Positions 1 through 5,955 of a stretch of 10,273 nt of DNA are shown one piece after another (within the stretch, counting starts at the first letter, position 1; each line of letters opens with the position of its first letter). The position numbers and the translations under genes are program-made. Below the pieces are notes generated by a model. That model was not told the DNA's origin. It saw nothing but the letters and a program-made list of their open reading frames with translations, and made no database searches. Source of the stretch: Clostridia bacterium (GTDB lineage Bacteria; Bacillota; Clostridia; Oscillospirales; CAG-272); contig JAFQJX010000093.1 of NCBI GenBank assembly GCA_017397205.1, forward strand, positions 1 to 10,273. The letters are read 5' to 3'.

Positions 1-80
1 CGGGAGGCGTTGGGTCTTGTCGGCATGGATACCACGCCGTTTGCCGTAAGCTCCCGCTGTGTGATTTCTTGTAAACTCAT
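1..80 (-). CDS. N-terminus of unidentified protein, cut off by left edge
   Basis: Only the first 26 codons are inside the window. The reverse strand reads MSLQEITQRELTANG, then VVSMPTRPNAS, with no stop before the edge. The start is chosen because a perfect AGGAGG (85-90) sits four bases before the ATG. It lies 51 bases downstream of the small XRE repressor (132-329) on the same strand, so the two are probably co-transcribed from the promoter at 363-390. The opening (a short ITQ-E-L stretch followed by a xGVxSxPxxPN motif) reminds me of small structural or tail-region proteins of Clostridia prophages. That is recollection of a pattern, not a match I could test. The function is unknown. Confidence 0.5.
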   Translation of the reverse strand, partial: MSLQEITQRELTANGVVSMPTRPNAS

Positions 81-131
81 AAATCCTCCTTTTCATCTCT
101 CTCATGCCACCAAAGAGGATTGTCTTTTGCC

Positions 132-329
132 TTATGCAAGCAAGGCAGGAAACAGGTCGGCGACGGGCCTGCCAAGCGCCTGTGCCAGCTTCATCATTGT
201 GCGACCGTCGGGGATATGGGAGCCCCGCTCCACACGGTTGACCGTGACGCGGCTGAGCCCTGCCAGCTTGGCAAGTGCCTCCTGACTGATGCACCGTTCG
301 GCTCGCAGGACACGCAGTCTGTTTTCCAT
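132..329 (-). CDS. Small XRE-family HTH repressor (Cro/CI-like)
   Basis: This 65-residue protein consists of little more than one helix-turn-helix DNA-binding domain. Residues about 5-60 fit the XRE/HTH_3 fold: LRxLRAERxISQEALAKLAG for the first helices, LSRVTVNRVERG for the recognition segment, and a closing KLAQALGRPVADLF. The start is supported by AAGGAG a few bases upstream of the ATG. There is no C-terminal sensor or dimerisation domain, so it is more likely a stand-alone repressor than a ligand-responsive one. It is transcribed leftward from a TTGACA promoter (363-390) that faces the promoter of a second XRE regulator, with shared operator-like repeats between them. Autoregulation and mutual control are therefore likely (inference). 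A partial gene follows 51 bases downstream. Confidence 0.85.
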   Translation of the reverse strand: MENRLRVLRAERCISQEALAKLAGLSRVTVNRVERGSHIPDGRTMMKLAQALGRPVADLFPALLA

Positions 330-353
330 AGTTTCTCCTTTCTTTTTGTTCCC

Positions 354-448
354 GTTGTATATATTTTACACCATTTTGGGAATTTGTCAATTATATACAA
401 CACATAATTTTTCAAAACAACTTGACGAAATGTTGTATATGTTTTACA
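354..448. promoter_or_regulatory. Operator cluster: three GTTGTATAT repeats between divergent regulators
   Basis: GTTGTATAT occurs at 354-362 and 432-440 on the plus strand and at 393-401 on the minus strand. The two direct copies extend into almost identical 15-mers, TGTATATATTTTACA (356-370) and TGTATATGTTTTACA (434-448), differing at one base. Each has TGTA/TACA ends, giving partial dyad symmetry typical of XRE dimers. The first covers the -10 of the leftward promoter and the second the -10 of the rightward promoter. Binding at either would block transcription of the matching regulator. The block is clearly more AT-rich than the flanking genes. Which of the two XRE proteins binds is unknown. 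Confidence 0.6.
363..390 (-). promoter_or_regulatory. Leftward sigma-A promoter of the small XRE repressor
   Basis: On the reverse strand a perfect TTGACA (-35, plus positions 385-390) is followed after 16 bases by TAAAAT (-10, 363-368). It points at the repressor ATG at 329. One 15-bp operator-like site (356-370) overlaps the -10, and an inverted 9-mer copy (393-401) lies just upstream of the -35. Confidence 0.65.
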
Positions 449-450
449 AT
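422..450 (+). promoter_or_regulatory. Rightward sigma-A promoter of the regulator-MATE unit
   Basis: TTGACG (422-427), a 17-base spacer and TACAAT (445-450) form a near-consensus promoter about 95 bases before the ATG at 546. The operator-like 15-mer 434-448 overlaps the -10 box, so repression by an XRE protein is expected. The resulting leader RNA contains a nested stem-loop (482-527). Confidence 0.7.
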
Positions 451-481
451 AGAGGTGTATTTGTTTGACAAAATCTTAGCG

Positions 482-527
482 CGGCGCTTTGGTCCCCCCC
501 TGACGGGGATTGACCTGCTACGCGCCG
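482..527 (+). other. Nested stem-loop in the 5' leader of the regulator-MATE mRNA
   Basis: CGGCGC (482-487) can pair with GCGCCG (522-527). Inside it GGTC (491-494) pairs with GACC (512-515), and CCCC (495-498) with GGGG (505-508) around a small loop. Three stacked GC-rich helices separated by internal loops lie between the promoter and the ribosome binding site (AGGAG, 536-540). No U-run follows, so this is not a simple terminator. It could stabilise the mRNA or modulate translation. Confidence 0.4.
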
Positions 528-545
528 TAAAGGTTAGGAGTCCCT

Positions 546-1037
546 ATGAACGGAACAAGACTTTTGGGTATCTACGTGCGACAGCTACGCACGGAACGCG
601 GCTATTCCCTGCGCGAGATGGGGGAAATTGCCGACCTCAGTCACACGCAGATTGATATCATTGAAAAGGGCTACGACCCTCGCACGGGGCGCCGTGCCAA
701 CACCACGGTGGAGACCCTGCAAAAGCTATCCCGTGCGCTTGGCGTACCCTTTGACCGCTTTGTGGACTGCCTGGAAGGGCGCGCGAGCGTGACGCTGACC
801 CGTCCATACGAGGATTGGTACCCCGACGAGCGCGAGGATTGGGAAATGGCTGACGGCGAGGAGAGAGAGCATCTGCGCCTGCGTTACGGCGGCGCCAAGG
901 TCGTCTTTGCCCCCGAGGAGGAGGTTTCCCTGAAAAGCGCCCTCTTTGGTGCGGATTTTCAGCCCACCGACGAGGAGTGGAGCATGATTTGCCGCATGGT
1001 TGACTACATCAAGTCCCAGCGCGGAGGGCGCAAATGA
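546..1037 (+). CDS. XRE-family transcriptional regulator controlling the adjacent MATE transporter
   Basis: This 163-residue protein has an N-terminal XRE helix-turn-helix (residues about 5-75). Recognisable segments are VRQLRTERGYSLREMGEIAD, the recognition segment LSHTQIDIIEKG, and LQKLSRALGVPFDRF, with an unusual basic insertion (DPRTGRRANT) between helices. The rest (about 85-163) is acidic, contains a WYPDEREDWE stretch, and ends in a short helical DEEWSMICRMVDYIK segment. I recognise no ligand-binding domain. The start is fixed by AGGAG (536-540), five bases upstream. Its stop overlaps the MATE start (ATGA), so the two are translationally coupled, and it probably regulates that transporter and itself through the repeats at 354-448. 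The effector is unknown. Confidence 0.87.
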   Translation: MNGTRLLGIYVRQLRTERGYSLREMGEIADLSHTQIDIIEKGYDPRTGRRANTTVETLQKLSRALGVPFDRFVDCLEGRASVTLTRPYEDWYPDEREDWEMADGEEREHLRLRYGGAKVVFAPEEEVSLKSALFGADFQPTDEEWSMICRMVDYIKSQRGGRK

Positions 1038-2446
1038 GCAACAAAACCGCAGGAGAGTACAGCTTCCGCGCCCTTTTGCCTGTCATTCTGACGCTCGCCT
1101 GGCCCACCATGCTGGACCAGCTGCTGCAAACGGCGGTGCAATACATTGACACCGCGATGGTCGGCTCCCTCGGCACCGCGGCAACGGCAGCGGTCGGCTC
1201 CACGACCACGGTCAACTGGCTGGTCGGCAGTACGGTATCTGCCATTGGCGTTGGCTTTCTCGCATACATATCGCAGGCACGGGGGGCGGGGCTTAACGAA
1301 AAGGCAAGACAGGCGTCCGCACAGGCGGTGCTTGCCGTCCTCACCGTTGGCATTCTCTTTACCGCCGTGACGCTGTCGCTTGCAGGCGTCATTCCGCGCC
1401 TGATGCAGGTGGAGGGAGAGATTGCAAAGGACGCCTCGCTTTACTTTTTCATTCTCTACACCCCCATGCTTGCGCGTACCGCCTCTATCATTTTCGGCAC
1501 GGTTTTGCGCGCGGCGGGAGATACCAAAACCCCCATGCTGGTGGGCCTTGCCGTCAACACCACAAACGTCGTGCTGAACTTCCTTCTGATTTATCCCACG
1601 CGCATCTGGCAGGTGGGCAGGTGGGAGATATTCCTGCCCGGGGCGGGGCTTGGTGTGATGGGCGCCGCTGCTGCAAGTGCTATTGCCTTTGCCGTTGGCG
1701 GATGCCTGATCACCGTGGCGCTCTGGCGGCACCCCGAGGTGTCCCCGAGGGGACAGTCCCTGCGCCCGAACAGAGAGGTGCTGCTTCCCTGCCTGCGCGT
1801 GGCGGCGCCCAACGCGCTCCAGCGCTTCGGTACCTCGCTTGGCTACGTGGTGTTTGCCGCTACGGTCAATTCCCTCGGTCCGATTGCCACCGCCGCCCAC
1901 ACGATTGCCAACACGGTGGAGAGTGCCTTTTACGTCCCCGGCTACGGCATGCAGACAGCCGCCGCGACCCTGGCAGGAAACGCCCTTGGCGCAGGGGATA
2001 CCAAGCGCCTGCGCGCGCTTGCGCGCACCGTGATTGCGGTGGAGGTGACGCTCATGGCGGTGTCGGGAGGGCTGCTCTTTTTGCTTGCCCCCCGTGCGAT
2101 GCTGCTCTTTTCAAAGGATGCCGCCGTCATTCTCCTCGGTGCCACCGTGCTTCGTATGGTGGCGCTGTCCGAGCCGTTTTACGGCGTTTCCATCGTCGTG
2201 GAGGGCATGATGCAGGGCATGGGAAGAACGGTCATGCCGCTTGTCACCAACCTGATTGGAATGTGGGCTATCCGCATCGTCGGCACCCTCCTGTGTACGC
2301 AGCTCTGGCATATGGGGCTGGTTTCCGCCTGGGCGTGCATGATTCTGCACAACCTCATGCTGTTCTTTACCTTTACCCCCTATTTCCTGCTCCGCCTGCG
2401 GCGCATACGCCGCAGTGAGGGTGCGGTGCGTGAGCAAACAGCATAA
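1034..2446 (+). CDS. MATE-family multidrug/Na+ (or H+) antiporter
   Basis: This is a 470-residue integral membrane protein with about twelve hydrophobic segments in two homologous halves, the normal length for MATE exporters. Family signatures are visible: LAWPTMLDQLLQ near the start, QYIDTAMVG (36-44), LRAAGDTKTPM (158-168) in the first half, and GNALGAGD (315-322) and GMMQGMGRTVMP (391-402) in the second. MATE proteins export cationic drugs or metabolites in exchange for Na+ or H+; the substrate cannot be read from sequence. The start codon overlaps the stop of the XRE regulator. Its ribosome binding site GGAGG (1023-1027) lies inside that gene, framed by GCGC on both sides. A bidirectional terminator follows. 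It probably belongs to the NorM/DinF-like bacterial group rather than having a defined housekeeping role. Confidence 0.93.
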   Translation: MSNKTAGEYSFRALLPVILTLAWPTMLDQLLQTAVQYIDTAMVGSLGTAATAAVGSTTTVNWLVGSTVSAIGVGFLAYISQARGAGLNEKARQASAQAVLAVLTVGILFTAVTLSLAGVIPRLMQVEGEIAKDASLYFFILYTPMLARTASIIFGTVLRAAGDTKTPMLVGLAVNTTNVVLNFLLIYPTRIWQVGRWEIFLPGAGLGVMGAAAASAIAFAVGGCLITVALWRHPEVSPRGQSLRPNREVLLPCLRVAAPNALQRFGTSLGYVVFAATVNSLGPIATAAHTIANTVESAFYVPGYGMQTAAATLAGNALGAGDTKRLRALARTVIAVEVTLMAVSGGLLFLLAPRAMLLFSKDAAVILLGATVLRMVALSEPFYGVSIVVEGMMQGMGRTVMPLVTNLIGMWAIRIVGTLLCTQLWHMGLVSAWACMILHNLMLFFTFTPYFLLRLRRIRRSEGAVREQTA

Positions 2447-2457
2447 AAACGAATTAC

Positions 2458-2487
2458 AAAAGCACGCGACGGTGTCGCGTGCTTTTT
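2458..2487. terminator. Bidirectional rho-independent terminator between MATE and cotJC
   Basis: A perfect 10-bp stem, AGCACGCGAC (2461-2470) with GTCGCGTGCT (2474-2483), has a GGT loop. It is flanked by A-residues before and a T-run after (2483-2487). Read on the other strand it gives the same hairpin followed by TTTT, so it can end both the MATE transcript and the convergent cotJ transcript, whose last gene stops at 2506. Confidence 0.9.
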
Positions 2488-2505
2488 GGTTGCCTTGTAC
2501 CTTTC

Positions 2506-3132
2506 TTATTTCGGCTGAATACCCGAGCGACGCAGGTCGCGGTCATAGCCGGGGTTATAGGCGTAATAGTTTTTGCTGTCCAGGTCGTCAATGGTGTGAC
2601 GGAGCGCCTCGCCGAAGCGCTGATAGTGGACGATTTCGCGCTGGCGCAGGAACTTAATGACGTCGCGCACATCGGGGTCATCCACGAGCCGCAGAATGTT
2701 ATCGTAGGTCACGCGCGCCTTCTGCTCGGCGGCGAGGTCCTCGTTGAGGTCGGCAATCGGGTCGCCCTTGACCTGCAAATACGCGGCGGTAAACGGCTCG
2801 CCCGAGGCGGAGGCGGGATAGGTGCCCACCGTGTGGTCCACGAAGTATTTATCAAGGCCGCCCGCCTTGATTTGCTCGGGGGTGAGATTACGGGTCAGCT
2901 GATGGACGATGGCGGCAATCATCTCCGCGTGCCCCATCTCCTCCGTGCCGACGTCGGTGAGAATGCCCACCGCCTTTTTGTTGGGCATGGACTGCCGCTG
3001 TGTCAGGTATCGCGTTGCCGCAGACAGCTCGCCGTCGGGTCCACCCAGCTGTGTGATGATGATAGAAGCCGCGCGGGCGTCGGGATTTTTAATCCTGACG
3101 GGGTACTGTAATTTCTTTTCATAAATCCACAT
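2506..3132 (-). CDS. cotJC: CotJC, spore coat protein of the manganese catalase family
   Basis: This 208-residue protein has the ferritin-like four-helix fold of dimanganese catalases and the usual length of CotJC, shorter than full Mn-catalases. All metal-ligand positions expected from Lactobacillus-type Mn-catalase appear present: Glu35 in GPDGELSAA, Glu65 and His68 in TEEMGHAEM, Glu136 in LAAEQKAR and His169 in REIVHYQRF. An active H2O2-dismutating centre is therefore plausible. The protein resides in the coat of the endospore. The start is fixed by AGGAGG (3141-3146) eight bases upstream. This ribosome binding site is inside the end of cotJB, where it also encodes the final glutamates. 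It is the last gene of the leftward cotJA-cotJB-cotJC operon and ends just before the shared terminator. Confidence 0.95.
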   Translation of the reverse strand: MWIYEKKLQYPVRIKNPDARAASIIITQLGGPDGELSAATRYLTQRQSMPNKKAVGILTDVGTEEMGHAEMIAAIVHQLTRNLTPEQIKAGGLDKYFVDHTVGTYPASASGEPFTAAYLQVKGDPIADLNEDLAAEQKARVTYDNILRLVDDPDVRDVIKFLRQREIVHYQRFGEALRHTIDDLDSKNYYAYNPGYDRDLRRSGIQPK

Positions 3133-3135
3133 GCT

Positions 3136-3447
3136 TTATTCCTCCTCTACCATACCGGGGTTTTCTCCGTTGTTCGGGAAGGTGACCTCCCAGGGCCAGG
3201 GTCCCTCCACCCACAGCCATCTGCCGTTCGTGTTTGCCGCGGTGCCGCCACCGACGGACAGGGGGCCGTATTTCTCCTCGTACTCCCGCTTTGCCGCTTC
3301 ATAGGCGGTGGAAACCTTGTTATAGTATCTGGCTGCCGCCGTGCTGTCGGGGTGTCCGTCCAGATACAAAAGCGCCTCCTGCATCGCAAAGGAAAGCGCC
3401 TGAAGATGATTCATGGCGTTTGCCATCTGTCTGTCACCGCTTCGCAT
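3136..3447 (-). CDS. cotJB: CotJB, spore coat assembly protein
   Basis: This 103-residue protein matches CotJB in organisation: an N-terminal helix (LSFAMQEALLYLDGHPDS), the ARYYNKVSTAYEAAKREYEEKYGPL helix-rich core (split here at about residues 39-63), and a C-terminal tryptophan-rich WLWVEGPWPWE motif (77-87). In Bacillus, CotJB is needed together with CotJA to place CotJC in the coat. The start is uncertain. The ATG at 3447 has only a G-rich GGGGGA as ribosome binding site and overlaps the cotJA stop by 14 bases. The next ATG (3426, giving 96 residues) lies seven bases past that stop. Both keep the whole conserved region. The gene ends three bases before the cotJC start. Confidence 0.9.
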   Translation of the reverse strand: MRSGDRQMANAMNHLQALSFAMQEALLYLDGHPDSTAAARYYNKVSTAYEAAKREYEEKYGPLSVGGGTAANTNGRWLWVEGPWPWEVTFPNNGENPGMVEEE

Positions 3448-3679
3448 TCTGGTCCCCCATTTTCTCCCCTAAAAAGGGTTTGTCAAGCTCCCGAAACAGG
3501 GTGCCTGCGTGCATTCCCTCGTGCTCGCCGTACAGGGCGCGCCAATATTGCTTGGGCACGTACGCCATGGCAAGCGAAAGAGGACCGCAAAGCCCTGTGT
3601 CCATGTCGGAGGGAGCGCAGGGAGGGTTGTTCTCCTCCGTCACGCCGCCGATGGCGCCGTTGTTGTTTTCTGTGTTCAT
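3434..3679 (-). CDS. cotJA: CotJA, spore coat associated protein
   Basis: This 81-residue protein is the first gene of the cotJ operon. The family signature is in the second half: LAMAYVPKQYW (36-46), then LY and, at the end, GTLFRELDKPFLGE (59-72), close to the consensus AxAYVPxQxW ... GTxFPxLDKPF. The first 30 residues are Asn/Glu-rich and low in conservation. The reading frame is open 39 codons further upstream, but the ATG at 3679 is preferred because AAGGAG (3686-3691) sits six bases before it and the upstream extension looks non-conserved. In sporulating Bacillus the operon is transcribed in the mother cell by sigma-E. The same is expected here, although only a weak sigma-E-like -10 is visible. 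Confidence 0.9.
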   Translation of the reverse strand: MNTENNNGAIGGVTEENNPPCAPSDMDTGLCGPLSLAMAYVPKQYWRALYGEHEGMHAGTLFRELDKPFLGEKMGDQNAKR

Positions 3680-3718
3680 CCTATTCTCCTTGTTTTTTGG
3701 CATAAGCTGCCTGATATC

Positions 3719-3726
3719 AGTATATG
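3719..3726 (-). promoter_or_regulatory. Possible sigma-E-like -10 element of the cotJ operon
   Basis: On the reverse strand CATATACT lies 40 bases before the cotJA start and matches seven of eight positions of a sigma-E -10 (CATACACT form). I do not see a convincing -35 at the expected distance, so the assignment rests on the -10 match and on the known sigma-E control of cotJ in Bacillus subtilis. Confidence 0.25.
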
Positions 3727-3774
3727 AACGAGCGGAAAATCCGGCATTATTTCTCGCGCATCCCCTGCCTTTCA

Positions 3775-3801
3775 TTTTTTGGCACGAAAGGTGCAAAAAA
3801 A
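3775..3801. repeat. Imperfect inverted repeat in the cotJ / TPR divergent region
   Basis: T6-G-GCAC (3775-3785) and GTGC-A7 (3791-3801) form a 27-bp imperfect dyad around GAAAG. The T-run comes before and the A-run after the GC core on the plus strand, and the reverse strand shows the same order, so it is not a terminator. It abuts the region upstream of the extended -10 promoter at 3825-3833 and could be a binding site or an AT-rich upstream element. Confidence 0.35.
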
Positions 3802-3804
3802 CAG

Positions 3805-3833
3805 TTCCCTTTGCGCGATTTATGTGGTATAAT
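3805..3833 (+). promoter_or_regulatory. Extended -10 promoter of the TPR-DUF4037-superoxide reductase operon
   Basis: TGGTATAAT (3825-3833) is a perfect extended -10. The -35 position at 17 bases (TTCCCT, 3805-3810) is poor, which is common for TGn-type promoters. Transcription would begin near 3840. The leader is then only about 20 bases long and contains the strong ribosome binding site TAAGGAGGTG. Confidence 0.65.
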
Positions 3834-3862
3834 GGGGTTGAAAAGTAAGGAGGTGCCCAGGC

Positions 3863-4603
3863 ATGGACACGACGAGAATCCTTGAAAAATTAGATGAATA
3901 TCTCGGTAAAAACGATTACCTCGCGGCTGAGCGGCATCTCTTGTATTGGCTCAGGGAATGCCTGCTCACACACGACGACCGCACCGCCCTGCTCATGCGC
4001 AACGAGCTGATGGGGCTTTACCGCAAGCAGGGGATGCAGGAGCCGGCACTCCGAGAGGTGCAGGACGCGCTTGCACTCGTTTCCTCCCTCGGTCTTGCTG
4101 ACACCGTCAGTGGGGCGACCACCTATCTCAACTGTGCCACGGTATACAAGGCGTTTGACAGGTGGGAGGACTCCCTGCCCCTTTACGAGCGGGCACGCCT
4201 GATCTATGAGCGTGACTTGCCCGCAGGGGACGAGCGCTTTGGCGGGCTTTACAACAATATGGCGCTGGCGCTTGTGGATGCGGAGCGCTACGACGAGGCA
4301 AACGACCTCTACGCACGCGCCATTTCCGTCATGGAGGCATCTCCTGACGGCGGTCCGGAGGTGGCGATCACCCTGCTCAACATGGCAGATGCGCTGGAGG
4401 CGCAATACGGCATCCTGGAGCGCGAGGAGGAGCTTGAGGAGCTCTTGGAACGGGCAAAGCACCTCCTTGACAGTCACCCCACGCGCGACGGCTACTACGC
4501 CTTCGTGTGCGAGAAATGTGCCCCGATTTTCGGCTACCACGGCGACCCCGATTATATGGAGGAGCTTTGCGAGAGGGCAAGGAGCATTTATGAAGGGACT
4601 TGA
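3863..4603 (+). CDS. Tetratricopeptide-repeat protein, partner of DUF4037 gene
   Basis: This 246-residue soluble protein has no signal peptide or membrane segment and is built of helical pairs. Clear TPR-like units are near residues 87-119 (TYLNCATVYKAFDRWEDSL...), 129-160 (YNNMALALVDAERYDEAND...) and 167-203 (VAITLLNMADALEAQ...), with a degenerate unit near 45-75 and a helical N-terminal unit (8-34). The final part contains a CEKCAPIFGYHGDPDY segment. TPR scaffolds bind partner proteins or peptides; no catalytic site is visible. An almost perfect AAGGAGG (3847-3853) nine bases upstream fixes the start. Its last 14 bases overlap the next gene, so it is probably made together with that DUF4037 protein and may be its partner or regulator (inference). 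It is the first gene of a three-gene operon with superoxide reductase. Confidence 0.88.
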   Translation: MDTTRILEKLDEYLGKNDYLAAERHLLYWLRECLLTHDDRTALLMRNELMGLYRKQGMQEPALREVQDALALVSSLGLADTVSGATTYLNCATVYKAFDRWEDSLPLYERARLIYERDLPAGDERFGGLYNNMALALVDAERYDEANDLYARAISVMEASPDGGPEVAITLLNMADALEAQYGILEREEELEELLERAKHLLDSHPTRDGYYAFVCEKCAPIFGYHGDPDYMEELCERARSIYEGT

Positions 4604-5531
4604 GATTTGCAAGGCGTACTACGAGGCGTACGGCAAGCCCATGCTGGAGGCGTCCTTTCCGCATCTGCTTCCCCATCTGGCGGTGGGTCTGGTGGGAAGC
4701 GGCTCCGAGTGCTTTGGCTATGACGACGAGCTGTCGCGTGACCACGATTTTGAGCCCTGCTTCTGCATGTTTTTGCCCGACGAGGACGTCATTGACCGAC
4801 ACGAGGCGTTTGCCCTGGAGCGTGCCTACGCCAAGCTGCCAAAGGAATATATGGGGCTGACACGCGCGCCCCTTTCCCCTGTCGGGGGAAACCGACACGG
4901 GGTGCTTCGCCTCTCTGACTTTCTTGCGGATAAAACGGGCACGCCCGACGGCCGCCTCACGGTGCAGGATTGGTTTTCCGTGCCTGAAACGGCGCTTGCG
5001 GAGGCAGTCAACGGCGAGTTGTTCTGGGACGGCGACGGGCGCTTTACCGCCGTGCGGACCTCGCTTGCCTTTCTGCCCGAGGACGTGCGCCTGAAAAAGC
5101 TGGCGGGCAACCTGCTTCTCATGGGGCAGGCAGGGCAATACAACTATACAAGGTGCGTCCGCCGCGGGGAAGGCGCCGCCGCACAGCTCGCGGTCTTTGA
5201 GTTTGTCAGGCACGCCATGAACGCCGTCTTTCTCTTAAACCGCACCTATCTGCTCTATTACAAATGGTGCTTCCGACGGCTCAGGGAATTGCCCCTGCTC
5301 TCCTCGCTTGCGTCCCCCATGGAGCGCCTGATGACCACCCCCAACCACCCTCTTGCCGCAGACGAAAAGGCGGCACTCATGGAGCAAGTCTTCGGCGAAA
5401 TTGTCGCCGAGGTAAAGCGTCAGGGGCTCAGCGACTACGCGGGCGAGGAGGCGGAGGGACACGCCTATGCCGTCAACGGAAAAATCCGTGATATCGCGGT
5501 GAGAAATCGGCATATTCTATACGGAGTTTAA
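4590..5531 (+). CDS. DUF4037 protein with nucleotidyltransferase-fold active site
   Basis: This protein has 313 residues from the ATG at 4590. The frame is open far upstream, but that part is a shadow of the TPR gene, and AAGGAG (4579-4584) sits five bases before this ATG. The N-terminal region carries the DUF4037 hallmark: VGLVGSGSECFGYDDELSRD followed by HDFEP (residues 32-56). This reads as a polymerase-beta-type nucleotidyltransferase motif with Gly36-Ser37 and the metal-binding pair Asp51 and Asp53. The remainder (about 200-313) is mostly helical, with an NYTRCVRRGE stretch and a tail rich in charged residues. DUF4037 is a family of unknown function; transfer of a nucleotide to a small molecule or protein is suggested by the fold, not shown. 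It overlaps the TPR gene by 14 bases and precedes superoxide reductase by 30 bases with no terminator between. Confidence 0.85.
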   Translation: MKGLEICKAYYEAYGKPMLEASFPHLLPHLAVGLVGSGSECFGYDDELSRDHDFEPCFCMFLPDEDVIDRHEAFALERAYAKLPKEYMGLTRAPLSPVGGNRHGVLRLSDFLADKTGTPDGRLTVQDWFSVPETALAEAVNGELFWDGDGRFTAVRTSLAFLPEDVRLKKLAGNLLLMGQAGQYNYTRCVRRGEGAAAQLAVFEFVRHAMNAVFLLNRTYLLYYKWCFRRLRELPLLSSLASPMERLMTTPNHPLAADEKAALMEQVFGEIVAEVKRQGLSDYAGEEAEGHAYAVNGKIRDIAVRNRHILYGV

Positions 5532-5561
5532 CAAAAAACATAAAACAGAAAGGATACATCT

Positions 5562-5936
5562 ATGGAACAGAAATTCTTTATCTGCCGCCACTGCGGCAAC
5601 ATCCTCGCAATCGTCAAGGAATCGGGTGCGCCCGTTTCCTGCTGCGGAGAGCACATGTCTGCCCTCATTCCCGGCACGACGGACGCCTCTCTTGAAAAGC
5701 ACGTGCCCGTCTGGCACATGGAGGGAAATCGCGTGATTGTGAGTGTCGGCAGCGTCGCGCACCCCATGGCACCCGAGCACTACATTGAGTGGGTTTCCCT
5801 GCAAACCAAGGCAGGCAACCAGAGAAAGGCGCTTGTCCCCGGCGGCGAGCCCACCGTCTGCTTCACCGTCTGCGAGGGCGACGAGGTAGAGGCGGTATAC
5901 GCCTATTGCAACCTCCACGGTCTGTGGCGCGCGTAA
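5562..5936 (+). CDS. dfx: Desulfoferrodoxin, two-iron superoxide reductase
   Basis: This 124-residue cytoplasmic enzyme reduces superoxide to hydrogen peroxide without making oxygen, which suits anaerobes. The N-terminal desulforedoxin domain has the Fe(Cys)4 ligands Cys8, Cys11, Cys27 and Cys28 (CRHC ... CC). The catalytic domain has the Fe(His)4Cys ligands His47, His67, His73, Cys116 and His119, and the Glu45-Lys46-His47 motif whose Lys and Glu act at the active site. Every key residue is present and the length is normal for this class. The start is supported by AAAGGA seven bases upstream. It is the last gene of the TPR-DUF4037 operon and ends before a strong terminator. The electron donor (usually rubredoxin) is not encoded in this window. 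Confidence 0.95.
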   Translation: MEQKFFICRHCGNILAIVKESGAPVSCCGEHMSALIPGTTDASLEKHVPVWHMEGNRVIVSVGSVAHPMAPEHYIEWVSLQTKAGNQRKALVPGGEPTVCFTVCEGDEVEAVYAYCNLHGLWRA

Positions 5937-5955
5937 GCGCTCCGCACCAAAAAAG

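Noticed and set aside
1740..1755. Perfect palindrome TGTCCCC-GA-GGGGACA inside the MATE gene
   Set aside because: It lies in the loop linking the two transporter halves, has no T-run and no nearby start. It is best explained as chance in GC-rich coding sequence.
1004..1900. Long open frame opposite the MATE gene
   Set aside because: Its protein is low-complexity and rich in Arg, Gly and His, with no ribosome binding site, and it lies opposite a clear MATE gene. It is a GC-driven shadow; the same holds for frames opposite the TPR, DUF4037 and oxidoreductase genes.
2506..3132. Full-length classical manganese catalase
   Set aside because: The length (about 208 residues) and position after cotJA and cotJB identify it as CotJC, a coat member of the same family.
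3680..3796. Upstream extension of CotJA by 39 residues
   Set aside because: The extension is not like the family, and the ATG at 3679 has AAGGAG at ideal spacing.
4206..4589. Upstream extension of the DUF4037 frame
   Set aside because: This stretch is the TPR gene read in another frame, Arg/Ser/Trp-rich and without family features. The ATG at 4590 has a good ribosome binding site and begins the recognisable protein.
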